A stretch of 64,000 nucleotides of DNA from the NCBI RefSeq assembly GCF_011075055.1, contig NC_058155.1:11689537-11753536 (forward strand), given 5' to 3'. Source of the stretch: Mangifera indica (Eukaryota > Streptophyta > Magnoliopsida > Sapindales > Anacardiaceae). The notes beneath the pieces are model-generated. The model was given only the letters and a program-made list of their open reading frames with translations, was not told the origin of the DNA and ran no database searches. How positions within the stretch are numbered: the stretch's first letter is position 1; each line of letters begins with the position of its first letter. This document shows positions 11,062 to 22,753 of this stretch, piece by piece. A program made the translations under genes and the position numbers.

Positions 11062-13910
11062 TCACTTGCATACAGTCTTAAGTCTCTTAGCCGCCTGAAC
11101 AAACCCCACAATCACCTGCAGCTCGTCCAGTTGCTTCACCAATAAATCAAATGTTAATTCAAACTAGCAATTATTCTTTTTATAATCATATATATAAGTA
11201 TATATTTGTTGACAGACCAACCTAATCAAGAAAGGCATTAATAAACCAGCTTTGCACAAGACGAGACAGATCATGAGATTCAGGAAAATGACAATTTTAG
11301 AGGAATTGTTTTACCTAAAGTAGAAAAAGAAATTTGGAAAAAGAGAAAGAGGGGAAGAGTTGTTTTTGAGATTAAGTAGGGTGTGTAAATGAAAAATTGT
11401 CTGAGAAGTTGGTACTGTGGTTTTAAAAAGTAATTGTCACATCACGGACACAACACAAGAGTGAAAGAAACGTCAGGGCATAGTCCTGCATTTACCTGTG
11501 ACATAAAATGCCTCTGAACCACATCAATGAGTTGCTCCTTTGACGGATTGGGGATAGCATCCACCTTTAAATTTTCAAAATGTTCATTGTTAGGATGAGC
11601 TCTAAAGCAGCAAGAACTTGTTATCAAATATGCTCCACAAAACTCACAAGATTAAAGTGTCGCCAATATCTCCATAATGCAGCCATTTCCAGTTTGCTAA
11701 GGTCAACCTTCTGCACAAAATATGTTTGAAATAAAATTAAACCAGTAGGAAAAATATTACATATTAACTTCCATTGTGTGTTTTTTTAACACGGCTAGAA
11801 CAGTGATATAAAAAAAAATATATATATAACAGTAAATGTGAATTTGAAGAATACATACCACGGACCCACGTGGAGTAGTAATGGACCCCTTTGACTGGGA
11901 GTCACAAGAAAGAGACCTGCTCATAGTCTTGTGAGATGAACCAGTTGATTTATGCGTTCTATGCCTTGATTTGTGGGACTTTTGAGTGTCATCGGATGCT
12001 GGAAAGTAATAGACAAGCAGGAATTAAAAGGGTGGTGGGGCTTGTAAGAAGATAAAGATGTGAGACAAAAAAGCTTTTGGCTATAGTGAAAGTAAAAGGT
12101 GTAGAGAATGGATCCTATGTAACAACCTCAACCACTTTTCTAAAAAAATAATGCACTATTCAAAACACAATTTTTCAAAGGTAAGAACAAACAGTTCAGT
12201 TTACTGCTAAATGAAAGGATTGTGCCAGTAACTAATAACAATCTAGTCAAGCAAAATTTGAAAGAAATCATGCCTCGAATAGCAGATTCAATAGTTCATA
12301 TGCACACAATAATAGAAAGAAAAAGGAAAGGAAAGGAAACAAATTCACAAAAGTTTGAATAGTCGATTCCATCCCAAAATTAGTAATGACACCGAAAAAT
12401 TAATGGATAGTTAACACTTTACTCATGCAACTAAAAATTTGATGTGAGCACAAAATTTAAATTAACTGGAAGAAATAACTGAATAATGAAACTCACCCAT
12501 ATCTGACATATTCCAAGGCCCGTTATCAAATTCAAGGTCATCATCTTCCTCATTACCAGTAGGAGCTTCAATCACACTGAGGGCATTTCTTTGCAGCTTC
12601 ACTTCTATCCCATTAGTTAGAACCTGTTATTTAATTATTTGAGCAAAGAAACATAACAATAATAGTCAAATGATCTAGTTTTCATAAAACAGAGTACAAA
12701 GAAAAGTGTTCCACTTTTTATTTGACAAATCAGTCACAGTCTATCTGGAAACCAAGCCCACTTCATTGAGACATTTACTCAAAATGAAACTGACACAGAG
12801 GAAGTAATTTAACCAGTTCGGTAAAAATGGATTAGAAAAACATATAAATGTTGTTAGAAAATAAAAAATCAAATTTAAAATGTGTCTTGAAGACAAACCA
12901 GCTCATACAGAACATAAGCTATCTTAAACTATAAGGGAATAACAATTATGTAGGAAAGTCCAGAAACAGTAGCCATCATTTTTTCAATCCACTATACATA
13001 TATTTTTTATTAGTTTAACCCCGATAAAAGAAGTAGAAATAAAGCGAAAATGGAATTAAGCTGCACTGTCAAAACTAAGGATATAGGTATGTTCTTTTTC
13101 AATAAGCCTCGATGTTTAACTGTTTATTTTATTGGGAAAATGAAGATCAAGGATAGAACGCACCAATTACACCTTAATCCATGAAAGCACTAAAAATAAA
13201 TTAGAAACAAAAAATTCCGAACAATTTCAAGTCCACGCCAATTTTTTCCCCCTATTTAATAGAAAAAACAAACCCACATTGCTCAAAACCTAATAAAACT
13301 CCAGATCCATCCGGAAAAACAAACATGCAAGCAAAATCCATTTCCCAAACCTCAAACTTATAAGTTAAAACCCTGAAAAAACACTTCAATTCAAAAAAAT
13401 CACACAAGAAAAACCGATAATTTGAAAATTCACCCAAAAACCAGGTTCTATAATTGGAAAACTAATAAAATTCATAAAATTAATCAAATTTAAATTGAAT
13501 TTGAACAAAATATGCAGAGAAATCGAAACAAAAATCAACAATTGTTAATCAAAATAATTTAAAATTGCAATAAATTAGAAATCAAAATCACCAAGTACAT
13601 CCACATTACTAAAAATATATCTTCTGGAACTTTCAAAAAACAAAAGTCAAAGGTAAAAAACTTAAAAAACAAAATTCTGCAAAAAATCAAACGAAATAAG
13701 AATAATTACCAGCCAATGCCATCCACCAAGGCCGACAGCTTTCTTGACAACGCCTTGAAGTCCCACAAGAACCGATTTGGTGCGATTATTTCCGGTAACA
13801 ACGACTTTAGTGTGACGTGGAAGCACAGAGAGCTCTTCTTCACTACTATCTCCACAGCTCTGTAAGTGCGAAAAACCACCATTAACCGAACTCTCCATTG
13901 TTTCAAGCAT
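11062..13910 (-). CDS. AFR1: SAP30-like histone deacetylase complex subunit (AFR1/AFR2 type)
   Basis: Six exons read on the minus strand: 13910-13710, 12623-12497, 11998-11859, 11707-11648, 11564-11496 and 11133-11062, giving 222 residues. The start MLETMESSVNGGFSHLQSCG, the segment VVVTGNNRTKSVLVGLQGVV, the acidic APTGNEEDDDLEFDN and the C-terminal SAP30 Sin3-binding region (LSKLEMAALWRYWRHFNL, then IPNPSKEQLIDVVQRHFMSQ) match Arabidopsis SAP30 FUNCTION-RELATED proteins almost residue for residue. These are subunits of a nuclear SIN3-type deacetylase complex; in Arabidopsis the complex deacetylates FT chromatin and dampens flowering. The middle is basic and rich in S, H and K. Exon 4 has a tandem acceptor (cagaag) that could add one Lys. 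The 5' leader carries a GT/GA microsatellite. An ATG four codons inside is an alternative start. AFR1 and AFR2 cannot be told apart here. Confidence 0.93.
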
Positions 13911-14101
13911 TCTCCGCGTTTGAAAATGGCCAAACTTATAAGATATTAGCGAAGAGTCAACATTTATTAGTCGAAATTGTATGTAAATCGAAGATCATGC
14001 ATTGGTGAGTTTAAATGTGAAGCTTTTGAAGGCAAAACAGAGAAGAAATTAGGAGAAAAATGGGATTTTTGTGGAGAGAGAAAACACAGACCAAGAGAAA
14101 G

Positions 14102-14141
14102 AGTGTGTGTGAGTGTGGGAGAGAGAGAGAGAGAGAGAGAG
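14102..14141. repeat. (GT)n-(GA)n microsatellite in the AFR-like 5' leader
   Basis: A gtgtgtgtgagtgtggg run followed by about eleven GA units, roughly 190-230 bases upstream of the AFR-like start codon. On the transcribed strand this is a CT-rich leader tract, common in plant 5' untranslated regions. Confidence 0.85.
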
Positions 14142-15727
14142 TGACTGGTTATCTTTATTGGTTGTGTCTCTATGAATCCCGACGAGAAAGAACAAACCAA
14201 TAGAAAAGTGACACGTAAAAAAAGCGAAGGTTACAGTTTTGCGTTTCTGGATTATGGGACGGGAGTTTTTGATTATAACGGGTTGACCGTTTGACCTCTG
14301 GAAAAGCAAGTAGTGGGTACTTCGAAATGACTATGATGACCTCCGTCTTTTTCTCGTATTCTTTCAAAAATATGATAATTTTGAAAGCTCAATTTATTAA
14401 TAAATTATGATCCGTTTGAAAGAAGAGTGTCCGTTTCGTAATTCAGGAAGAAAAAAATAACGTAAGGAGACTACAGCGTAACGGAAAGGCGAAATTCATG
14501 AAGTGGGTCCACGTGGTTGGCAGGCTCTACCTTCCGTCGGAGTTGTCATATGTCCTATCCAACATGGGTCACTGATTTTTAATTTTATTTCAACTGAAAT
14601 GAAATTATTTTATTTTTTGCTGTTATTTTCCCACCTGATTTTCCCGCCACTGCTAAGCAACATGAGCCGTTGAATAAGGATCATGAGAGCTGTAACCATA
14701 GGATTCTTGGGATGTGAATACAGCCGTCGGATAAGAACGTCTAGGCGGAAGGAAATGGTCGTAGAAAAAGCAGACATGTTCACAGACCATGTGTAATGAT
14801 CAGAAAGTGGAAAGAAGAATAATAAAGCAAAACGATAAGGACAAACAACAAATGAAAAATTAATATTAGCATGTGGTAAGGAGTATTATATTGTATAAAA
14901 TTACGAATCTCTCAATCCATCTTGACCGTCAATGGTTTAATTGGACTTGTAATATGCACACTTGGCGATTATAAAGAGGCTGGACCATGATGATTCCTAA
15001 AGAGGCAAACCACTGAATCAATTTTAATAGGTAAATATAAAATTACGTAAATTTCTAATAATGCATGTAATCAGACAACTTAGGCAGAATTTTTTGACCG
15101 GTAGTGCAGTATTTCCAGTCCGGTACTTTCAGTAAATGAAAATAGTAAAAAATTGTCATTATATATATATACATAGAGCAGTGAAAAGGGTGTCCAATCT
15201 TTGTCAATTATATTGCTAGCTCTACTTAGAAGTTTCTATTCTAAAAAACGTGAAAATTGAAGGCGAATAAGTTGGAATTAGTGGGAATGGAATCATGATG
15301 TAGTGGCGATAACATTAGGGCTAGATTTTAAGCAATCTGGGTTTAATTTAATGTTTAATTTGATTCAAATTAATTTTAAATTAAAACTTTAATTAATATT
15401 TTAACTATGTTTAATTTGAAATTTTTTTAATAATATTATTTATTTTATCAACAATTTTTAATATAATCTTTAACCAGTTTAAATAAATTCTAGCTAACCA
15501 AATCAATTCATATTTGATCTCCACCTGGTTAAAATCCCAACCTAAGTGGCATTGAGCATCCCTGATAAAGAATGATAGCTAAAGGAGACAAAGACACTGG
15601 GTTCCACACGTAATTACTTTTGTCACAAATCCAAGTGAATGTCAACCATTTCAACGCCATCGCCTCTCAATTTTCAGATTCATCGTTCAAATTCAGGTAA
15701 TAAAACCCTCTGCATCCTGTTTTGAAT

Positions 15728-16020
15728 TATTAATTAAATATTTAAATAATATGTAATCATAAAATTAATAAATTTTAAATTAAAAATAAAATAAAATAAA
15801 ATTATATAATAACACAGAATATAAATATTTAATTAACTATTTAAAACAAAATATACATAATATAATCTTTTTTAGTGATTCTTTAATGAAAGATTTATAT
15901 ATATATAATTTTAAATATATAATTAATATATTATTATGTAATTAAATATTATTTTATTTTTAATTTAAAATAATATAATTATATAATAATATTTTATTTG
16001 TAATGAAATAAATATAAGTT
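15728..16020. repeat. Two adjacent decayed MITE-core copies
   Basis: Segments of about 15728-15866 and 15885-16020 both hold the family core (ttttaaattaaaaataaaat or its complement) flanked by ttaaatatttaa and tataataa words. They are nearly pure AT, so boundaries are uncertain. Confidence 0.4.
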
Positions 16021-16994
16021 TATTATTCTTGATTGTTTGGAATGAAATAAACGCGACATACAAAGAACTTACATAAATGAAATCCTGTGGCTGTGGGAAC
16101 GTCATTCCCTGGATTTAGTCAGCTCAGCTGTCACCAGGTATGTTAGTGGGCCTGAAGAAAATCGTCCAGCAAAATTTCCTTTCAATGGACGAGATCCTGC
16201 ATGGGCTCCCACTCACAGTGTAAAGATACGCAATTCTTATTACAGTTAGTCAATTACCAAGACTATTTTGCCCCTATTATTGAGGTGGGAGGACATGATA
16301 GATGCTGATGCTCCTCCGTGAGGGAGCTTGACTTGGGCCTAACAAAAGTAATAGTTAAGCAGGCACATGGAGCTCAACATAAATTAGGCCAACGGTCATT
16401 TCAGGTCTCTGAGTTTAATATATTTTGGTTGGTGTTGTTGTTTAGTTGGACAGATTTGATTCAATAAGCGATTGACTTAGTACTGGCCCTGTTTTCATAT
16501 CTTCATCATCACTCAACAATCCCCATCTAATGATACTGAGATTGCCATATTGAGGAACAAGTGATAATTTATTTAAGATTGAATCGATTATATCAAACAG
16601 ATAAAATCTTGAATTCACTCATTTGGATTATTGCCCCGTCTGTGGTTGATGATGATTTTTGTGTTTGGTTTTATTGTTTAAATGGGTCCAAGGCAAACTG
16701 TGGTTAATAGACTTAGAAAGCCTCGGTTGGAGGTGAAGTGCGCTGCGGTGGAGGATTTTGGTCTCTGTTTCTGCCTCTAATTTAATAACCGGTAGTGGGA
16801 ACATGGTTTCGCCGAAAAATCCTGACGAGGATGCTGGAATCTGGCATGAGTATCTTGATGCGAATATTCATGTGTGGGGTTCAAACCTTTAAACAGATGG
16901 CACGTAAACGAACTTCTGGAGACGAGATGATTTAAAGTGGAGTAGTGAATTTCGAAGGTGACGCTAAGACAATCGCCTTATTTTTTTTTTTTTA

Positions 16995-17769
16995 AGGCCA
17001 AAGGAAAGGACTACTTCTCACCTAAAGTATTTTCTCACGTAAAGTTTTCTCATTTAATTTTAAAAATTTTATTTAATCATTTATTTATAATTAAAGTTAA
17101 TAAATTTTTAATATTTTAATTTTTTTTCATAACTCTTAAAAACTAATAATTTTTTTTTATAGATCAAATTTTAAAAAATAATATTTTCTCTCTAAGATTT
17201 AGTTTTCAAAATCCGATATCATCTCCGACGATTATTCCCTCACCATCTTCTCTTTCGGTTGATAATCTTAAACCCAATAAAAAATGATATTTCATTGAAA
17301 AAGATGAAATATCGTCTCTTCAACAAAAACAAGGTCTTTTGTCTTTATCAAGAAAGACGAAATCAGTTTTATTTTTTCGACGAAAGTGAATTATTTTTTA
17401 CGTCAATTGACTTCATCTAAACTTTCAAACGAAAGAAACTTGGCTGTTGAATAAAGAGGAGACATCAGGAGAAATTTGTCATTGACGATGACATTAGATT
17501 TAATGTTAGAGATTTGGAAACTAAACTCTAGGGGGGAATTATCATTTTTTAAAACTTAGGTTAGAGAAAAAATTTTAGTTTTTAAAGTTTAGAGGAGAAA
17601 AAAAAGATAAAATTTTAGTTTATTTTTAATATTATAAATAAAATGATGATTTTACCTTAAAAATCATTAATTTTAATCACTCATGGGTAGATATTTGAAA
17701 TTTTCAAAGTTAAAAAATGAAAAACTTAAGATAAGGTGATACTTAGGGTGGGAATAAGTCCTTTGGCCT
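16995..17769. mobile_element. Non-autonomous PIF/Harbinger-like TIR element with TTA target duplication
   Basis: The left end reads aggccaaaggaaaggactac. The right end is its inverted, slightly diverged copy, ataagtcctttggcct. Both ends are immediately flanked by TTA (16992-16994 and 17770-17772), the 3-bp T-W-A target duplication expected for PIF/Harbinger. The 775-bp body has no long frame, so it would depend on a transposase elsewhere. A related, more diverged copy lies at about 19361-20080. Confidence 0.7.
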
Positions 17770-18322
17770 TTATTTTATTTCTCTGGATAAGATTTGAATC
17801 TATGATCTTTTTTAACAAACTAAGCTCGGATTGAATTAATTGTTGAATTCAAATTTAAATTCGATTTCAAATCAATCTCAGTGTTAGAGTTCTTTTTTTT
17901 TTAATGATTCATTTATCTTATGATAATTATTCTTTTTTAACACTTTTCATTATTTATTGATCCATGTTTAAAATCATTTTGAATAAATGTAATTTCAAGT
18001 GAGAATTTACATTAGCTTTATCCACTATTCATCATTGTGCAATATTAGTTCCTTCTATAGTTTCACAGCCATAAAAAAAGTGCTCTTACAAGCCAATATC
18101 TCTACCAAGATGTCTAATACTCCAAGTCTTCAAATTGCTTCTACACAACTTCCACTTGAATAAACAACTCTTATACATCCCTCTTGATGAGCCCAGTTGA
18201 ATCCTCAACTTCTTTGATATGATCTCATGGCTTTATTGATGGTACATCCCCATGCCCTTAAAAAAAAATTGTAAACAAAGTATGAATTGATCCCTAAAAA
18301 CAAATATTCAGTATAGTATATG

Positions 18323-18752
18323 TAATACCCTTAGGTATATTCCAGGGGTAATTACGTCTTTTAACCATGTTAGGAGATATTTCCAATTGTATGTGTGTGT
18401 TTTTAGATATCTATTATATATATATATATATATATCTATATATATATATCTCCCAACATGGTCAAAAGACGTAATTGCCCTTAGAACATACCTGAGGGTA
18501 TTAAACTAATCAAAGTAACACAACAAAGAAAGAAAGAAACTGCCTCCTCTGGAAGAAATGGGAAAATGATAGAAAAAGCAAAAGGTAAAGTTTCTTTTAT
18601 TTTTTTTATTGACTTTTCTCTCCAAACATATATATTGACTTTTTTTTTTTTTATATATATATAGATATCTAAAAACACACACATATAATTGAAAATATCT
18701 CCCAACAGGATAAAAAAACGTAATTACCCCTGAAACATACCTAAGGGTATTA
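18323..18752. mobile_element. Foldback element with three homologous arms
   Basis: Left arm from 18323: taatacccttaggtatatt, then ggggtaattacgtctttt and ggagatatttcc. A complementary right arm ends at 18752 (cctaagggtatta), and a second complementary arm ends at 18503 (cctgagggtatta). Left and outer arms pair over about 100 bases, including tgtgtgtgtttttagatatc. Arms meet in AT dinucleotide runs. There is no coding content beyond short frames. A TA target duplication is possible but not proven. Confidence 0.65.
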
Positions 18753-19360
18753 CAGTATAACAACTTACATTTGTCACTCAAATTAAGAGATTCAATATAA
18801 AGTATAATGAGCTTTACAATATGATCATATAATACTCAATAAATTGATTTTAGATTATACATCTATCCGATCTTATTTTAATTAGGTTAAAACTATACTC
18901 AATGGATACTCACATAAGAAATTTTAACAAATATTAGCTTCTGGCAGCACGACAAGATTGTCTTCTACTTCATGCTGTATTAGCTTCTTATTTTAAGGCT
19001 ATTGTTCCTCTTATTGCTCTCAAAATTGTCAATCTGTTTGCAAATAAGTCAAGGTCGCCTAGAAGGGGAGACGGATGTACACCAATCTCACAACTTTCTT
19101 CAATTTTTTTTAATTATTATGGTAAATAAAAAATAATTATTTTTACCCTTTAAATTCAAAATTTTTAAATTTTAATATTTTATCAATTTTATTATCCACC
19201 AAATCTAAGTTTTGAGTTAGAACCCATACTTTATGTAATGGTTCTTCCGTTAATTTACATTTCATGAACATTCAATACAAATACAATGATACAGATATGG
19301 TGGAGGAGGGTCCCTTCTGAAGAATGTGGAGCCCCAAAGTCATGCATTTTTATTGTCATA

Positions 19361-20080
19361 AGGCCGAAGGGCTTATTCAACGCCCTCTCCCTTTCTCCCC
19401 CAAAATATGTTACTTTTACGTGCTTTTCTCTTTTAATTTTAAAAATCTTAAATATTTATCTATAACAGATATTTTATCTATAATTTTAAAAATAAATTAA
19501 AATATAATTTATTTTTTCTCTCTAAATTTTAAAAATTAAAAAAATTTTTCTAACTCAAATTTTTAAAAATAACAATTTTCTTTTAGAGTTTAGTTTATAG
19601 ATCTCTGATGTTATTATTGGCAGTCTCTCCCTCCCGAAATTTCCTTTCCCTCTAATGGTTTCTTTATACTCAATTAAATGTTTGATCGATATCCAATGAA
19701 ACTTCGAAGATGAAGAGTTTCATGTTCCCAGACAAAAACAAAGAGCTTCAATTTTCTTGATGAAGCTCTTCATCTCTCATTGTCTCCCAAACTTCATTAG
19801 ACATTGATCAGGTGTTTAATTGAGTCGAGAAAGACCATCAAAGAGAAAGAAAACTTTAGAAGAGAGAGACCGTCGATAATAACTTTAAAGATTTGAAAAC
19901 TAAACTTTTTGATGAAACTATTATTTTTTAAAATTTAGGCTAGGAGAAAAGAAAAAAATTTAAGAGATTAGAGTTTTATTAATTTTAACTGTTCATAACT
20001 GAATAAACGAGATATTCAAAATTATAAGATAAGAAATTGATATCAACATATGCTTTGGGTGAGAGATAGTCCTTTGGCCA
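19361..20080. mobile_element. Second, diverged copy of the 16995-17769 TIR element
   Basis: The left end aggccgaagggcttattc and the right end gagatagtcctttggcc are imperfect inverted repeats like those of the first copy. Internal blocks also match: a segment near the right end resembles that at about 17.50-17.58 kb (gatttggaaactaaactc against gatttgaaaactaaactt). I could not find a clean target duplication, so this copy is probably older. Confidence 0.55.
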
Positions 20081-20487
20081 TGTCGTAACTCGTGACGAGT
20101 ACATGAATTCGCACGCTGTACATCATAGCTCAATAAACTATACATACAAACCCCACATGAACATGTGTCAATACAATACAACCAGATTTCAACACAACAC
20201 TTAATCAATCATTAACATCATCAACACTCAGGCCTTGATTAGATCAGATGCCCCTTATCTCTCTTTCTCTTCTTTTTAACCCTGTACCTGCACACACCTT
20301 ACAATTTCCCAGAAACAGGCTTCATCTTTTCTGTTTCCTCCTTGCAAACAAAAAAGATTCTTTATCACTTCCAGCGAAGGTAAAGCGCATTCCTCGTGAC
20401 TGAGCGTTACTTCTCTATTCTTCTCTCTTCCGGTTTTATATCTGCTTCAACATAACCCATTGATTAGCAGTCAGGGGTGGTCGGGAA

Positions 20488-21701
20488 ATGACGTCAGATG
20501 GAGCAACTTCCACATCAGTTGCTCGGAGAAAGCCGACGTGGAGGGAGAGAGAGAACAACCGGCGAAGAGAGAGGAGGAGAAGAGCTATGGCTGCTAAAAT
20601 ATATACTGGGTTAAGGGCTCAGGGTAATTACAATTTGCCCAAACACTGTGATAATAATGAGGTCTTGAAAGCACTTTGTATGGAGGCTGGTTGGGTTGTT
20701 GAAGAAGACGGCACTACTTATCGCAAAGTAAACTACCCTTTACTCTCGCTTCTGCTAGATCTACTGTCTGTGCTTTTAATTTGTTGTCTTTGTTTTCTTA
20801 AGTGATATTTTTGCCTAGATTTCTGGGTTCTGGTTTGCTGATTTGATGGACTAGGAAACAGGAATATGATCTTTTCGGGTTTTTTTTTTTTTTCAAGAAC
20901 TTTCGATGGAAGTAAATCTGCTGCTACTTGTGAAGTAATCAATGTGTTTAGTTAATTATGTTGATGCTTTTATTGGTGGTATTTATGGCTAATACGAGAT
21001 TAAGTGGCTAATTAGCTTAATCCATCCAGGGAATGAAGCCACCCCCAATTGATATAGCAAGCACCTCAACCAGGATCACTCCTTACTCTTCCCAAAATCC
21101 AAGTCCTCTATCTTCAGCCTTCCAAAGTCCAGTTCCTTCCTATCCATCTAGCCCTACTCGTGCTGACCCTAATAATTCAGCTAATCTCTTTCCGCTTCTC
21201 CGAAATGTAATCCCTTCGTCTCTTCCTCCTCTCCGGATCTCAAATAGTGCCCCTGTAACTCCACCTCTATCATCACCAACAAAACATCCTAAACCAATTC
21301 CCAACTTTGATTCAATTGCTAAAGAATCAATGTCGGCCTTCAATTACCCGTTCTATGCTATTTCTGCTCCAGCTAGTCCAATACACCGTCAGTTGTATGC
21401 CCCGGCAGCTACTATACATGAATGCGATGAATCTGATTCATCCACTGTTGATTCTGGTCACTGGATAAGCTTTCAGAAGTTTGCAACATCCATGTCTGGA
21501 GTACCAACCTCTCCTACGTTTAACCTCATGAGGCCTGTGGCTCAACAAGTCGTTACTGATGATGTGATTAAGGAGAAGGGGCGAGGTCCAGAGTTTCAGT
21601 TTGAGAGTGCACCTGTGAAGCCTTGGGAGGGGGAGAAGATTCATGAGGTAGGAATGGATGAGCTGGACCTTACACTTGGAATCGGGAAGACTCAGAGTTA
21701 A
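20488..21701 (+). CDS. BZR1: BZR1/BES1-type brassinosteroid transcription factor
   Basis: Two exons, 20488-20727 and 21030-21701, give 303 residues. The N-terminus has the non-canonical bHLH DNA-binding domain ([20 protein letters not shown] through [16 protein letters not shown]), with the redox-sensitive Cys of KHC kept. Then come a Ser/Pro-rich BIN2 phosphorylation region, the 14-3-3 site RISNSAP (about 149-155), the PEST-like [11 protein letters not shown] around residue 239 (where the Arabidopsis dominant Pro-to-Leu alleles fall), the GSK3-docking-like [13 protein letters not shown] and a C-terminal EAR motif (LDLTL). These features define the nuclear effector of brassinosteroid signalling, which represses or activates target genes when dephosphorylated. 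The usual RKGC at the exon junction reads RKGM here. Retaining the single intron would give a 105-residue truncated protein. BZR1 and BES1 are paralogues I cannot separate. Confidence 0.95.
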
Positions 21702-22450
21702 GCTGAGTGTGGCAAGTGAATGTCATTGTGAAGGAAAGAGGAGAATGTGATTTTCTAGTTAGTTCTTGATTCATGCAGTTGGGAGTTGAAAGGGTATTTA
21801 CGGTATGGTCACCCCAACTGATTCAAAGAGATCTCAGTTCCTCAGAGGATGTTCTTGCAATGTTAATGAAGTTTTATTATTTTATTTTCTTTTTTCCTTT
21901 TGTCGTTTGATGCTCACATTCCCTGTTGAGATGTTTGGGAGACCAGATTTTTCAGAAGCTTTACAATGTAGATGTAGATACTGTGGAATGTTATTGTCTT
22001 GTTTGAAAAAATTGTTTGTGGAATTTGGTAAACATCAATTTTTACGAATCAAAATGTAGATGGCCTGCCTTGTTAATGGCTGTTTCTTTGCTTTAAAGCA
22101 AAAAATTCTTTATTTTCACGTTAGAGTTTTTCAGATTAAATCTTATCATCTGATCTGATAGTCAATTGTCCATCCTCACTGAGAGGAAAAACAGATGCTC
22201 CAGAAACTGCTTACATAAGATTGTCTCTGGCTCATGGAGGGTGACTGGTGGTCATCCATGTGTAAAGTTTATTATTTGCCCGACAAATCCATGTTCATTT
22301 GCATACAAGTGAAATTCCACAACAGAGAAACTGGAATAACAAAAAATTAAATCATTGGTGTTTTAGTTATATAGTAGTTGGCAGATAAGCCAATTTCAGC
22401 TGCCGGATGAAGAGTTCTGGTGCTATACATAATCCATCTCTCTTAACTTT
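21702..22450 (+). other. 3' flank of BZR1
   Basis: About the first 300-400 bases are likely the BZR1 3' untranslated region (T-rich; an 84-codon frame here is not credible). Beyond that I see only AT-rich sequence until the SINE-like segment. Confidence 0.5.
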
Positions 22451-22530
22451 GAGGCTTGAGTGATGGGATCATTGCTCTACAATGAACAGGTCATGAGATC
22501 AAATCCTCTCCGATAATATTATAGGATTAA
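22451..22530 (+). mobile_element. tRNA-derived SINE-like segment
   Basis: A box A-like stretch (cttgagtgatggga) is followed about 30 bases later by agatcaaatcc, which fits the pol III box B (GWTCRANNC) with small changes. The reading 'ggtcatgagatcaaatcc' is typical of plant SINE heads. It cannot fold into a full cloverleaf, so it is not a tRNA gene. The 3' limit is unclear. It sits just upstream of the PEX11A pseudogene. Confidence 0.45.
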
Positions 22531-22753
22531 ACACAATAGGACAGAAACATCATCTTCGACGATCTCTATGATTGTTTACTTCTCTGATAAACGTCACAGC
22601 GTTTCTATCCAATTTTAGCACCGCCGTGAAGGAACAGTTAAAAGGTCAAACTTCTATTACAAGAAGCATTGTTTCATTTATAATAGCAGAAGTTTATATT
22701 GACATTCACCGTCTTCTCTCCCACGGATACACTTTCTGTCGCTCTGCAATTCC

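Larger units (their letters stand above)
14310..20487. other. Gene-free transposon-rich stretch
   Basis: This 6-kb interval between the divergent AFR-like and BZR1 genes has no credible protein gene. A G-box (CACGTG) lies at 14510-14515, about 600 bp upstream of the AFR-like gene. It carries MITE-core copies (15.73-16.02 kb), two related TIR elements (16995-17769 and about 19361-20080) and a foldback (18323-18752). The final few hundred bases are the BZR1 promoter and leader, with a possible TATA (tttatatc) near 20435. Confidence 0.6.

Noticed and set aside
18481..18781. Two minus-strand frames of 74 and 91 codons
   Set aside because: They lie within the foldback element and translate AT and A runs, so they are by-products of repeat DNA.
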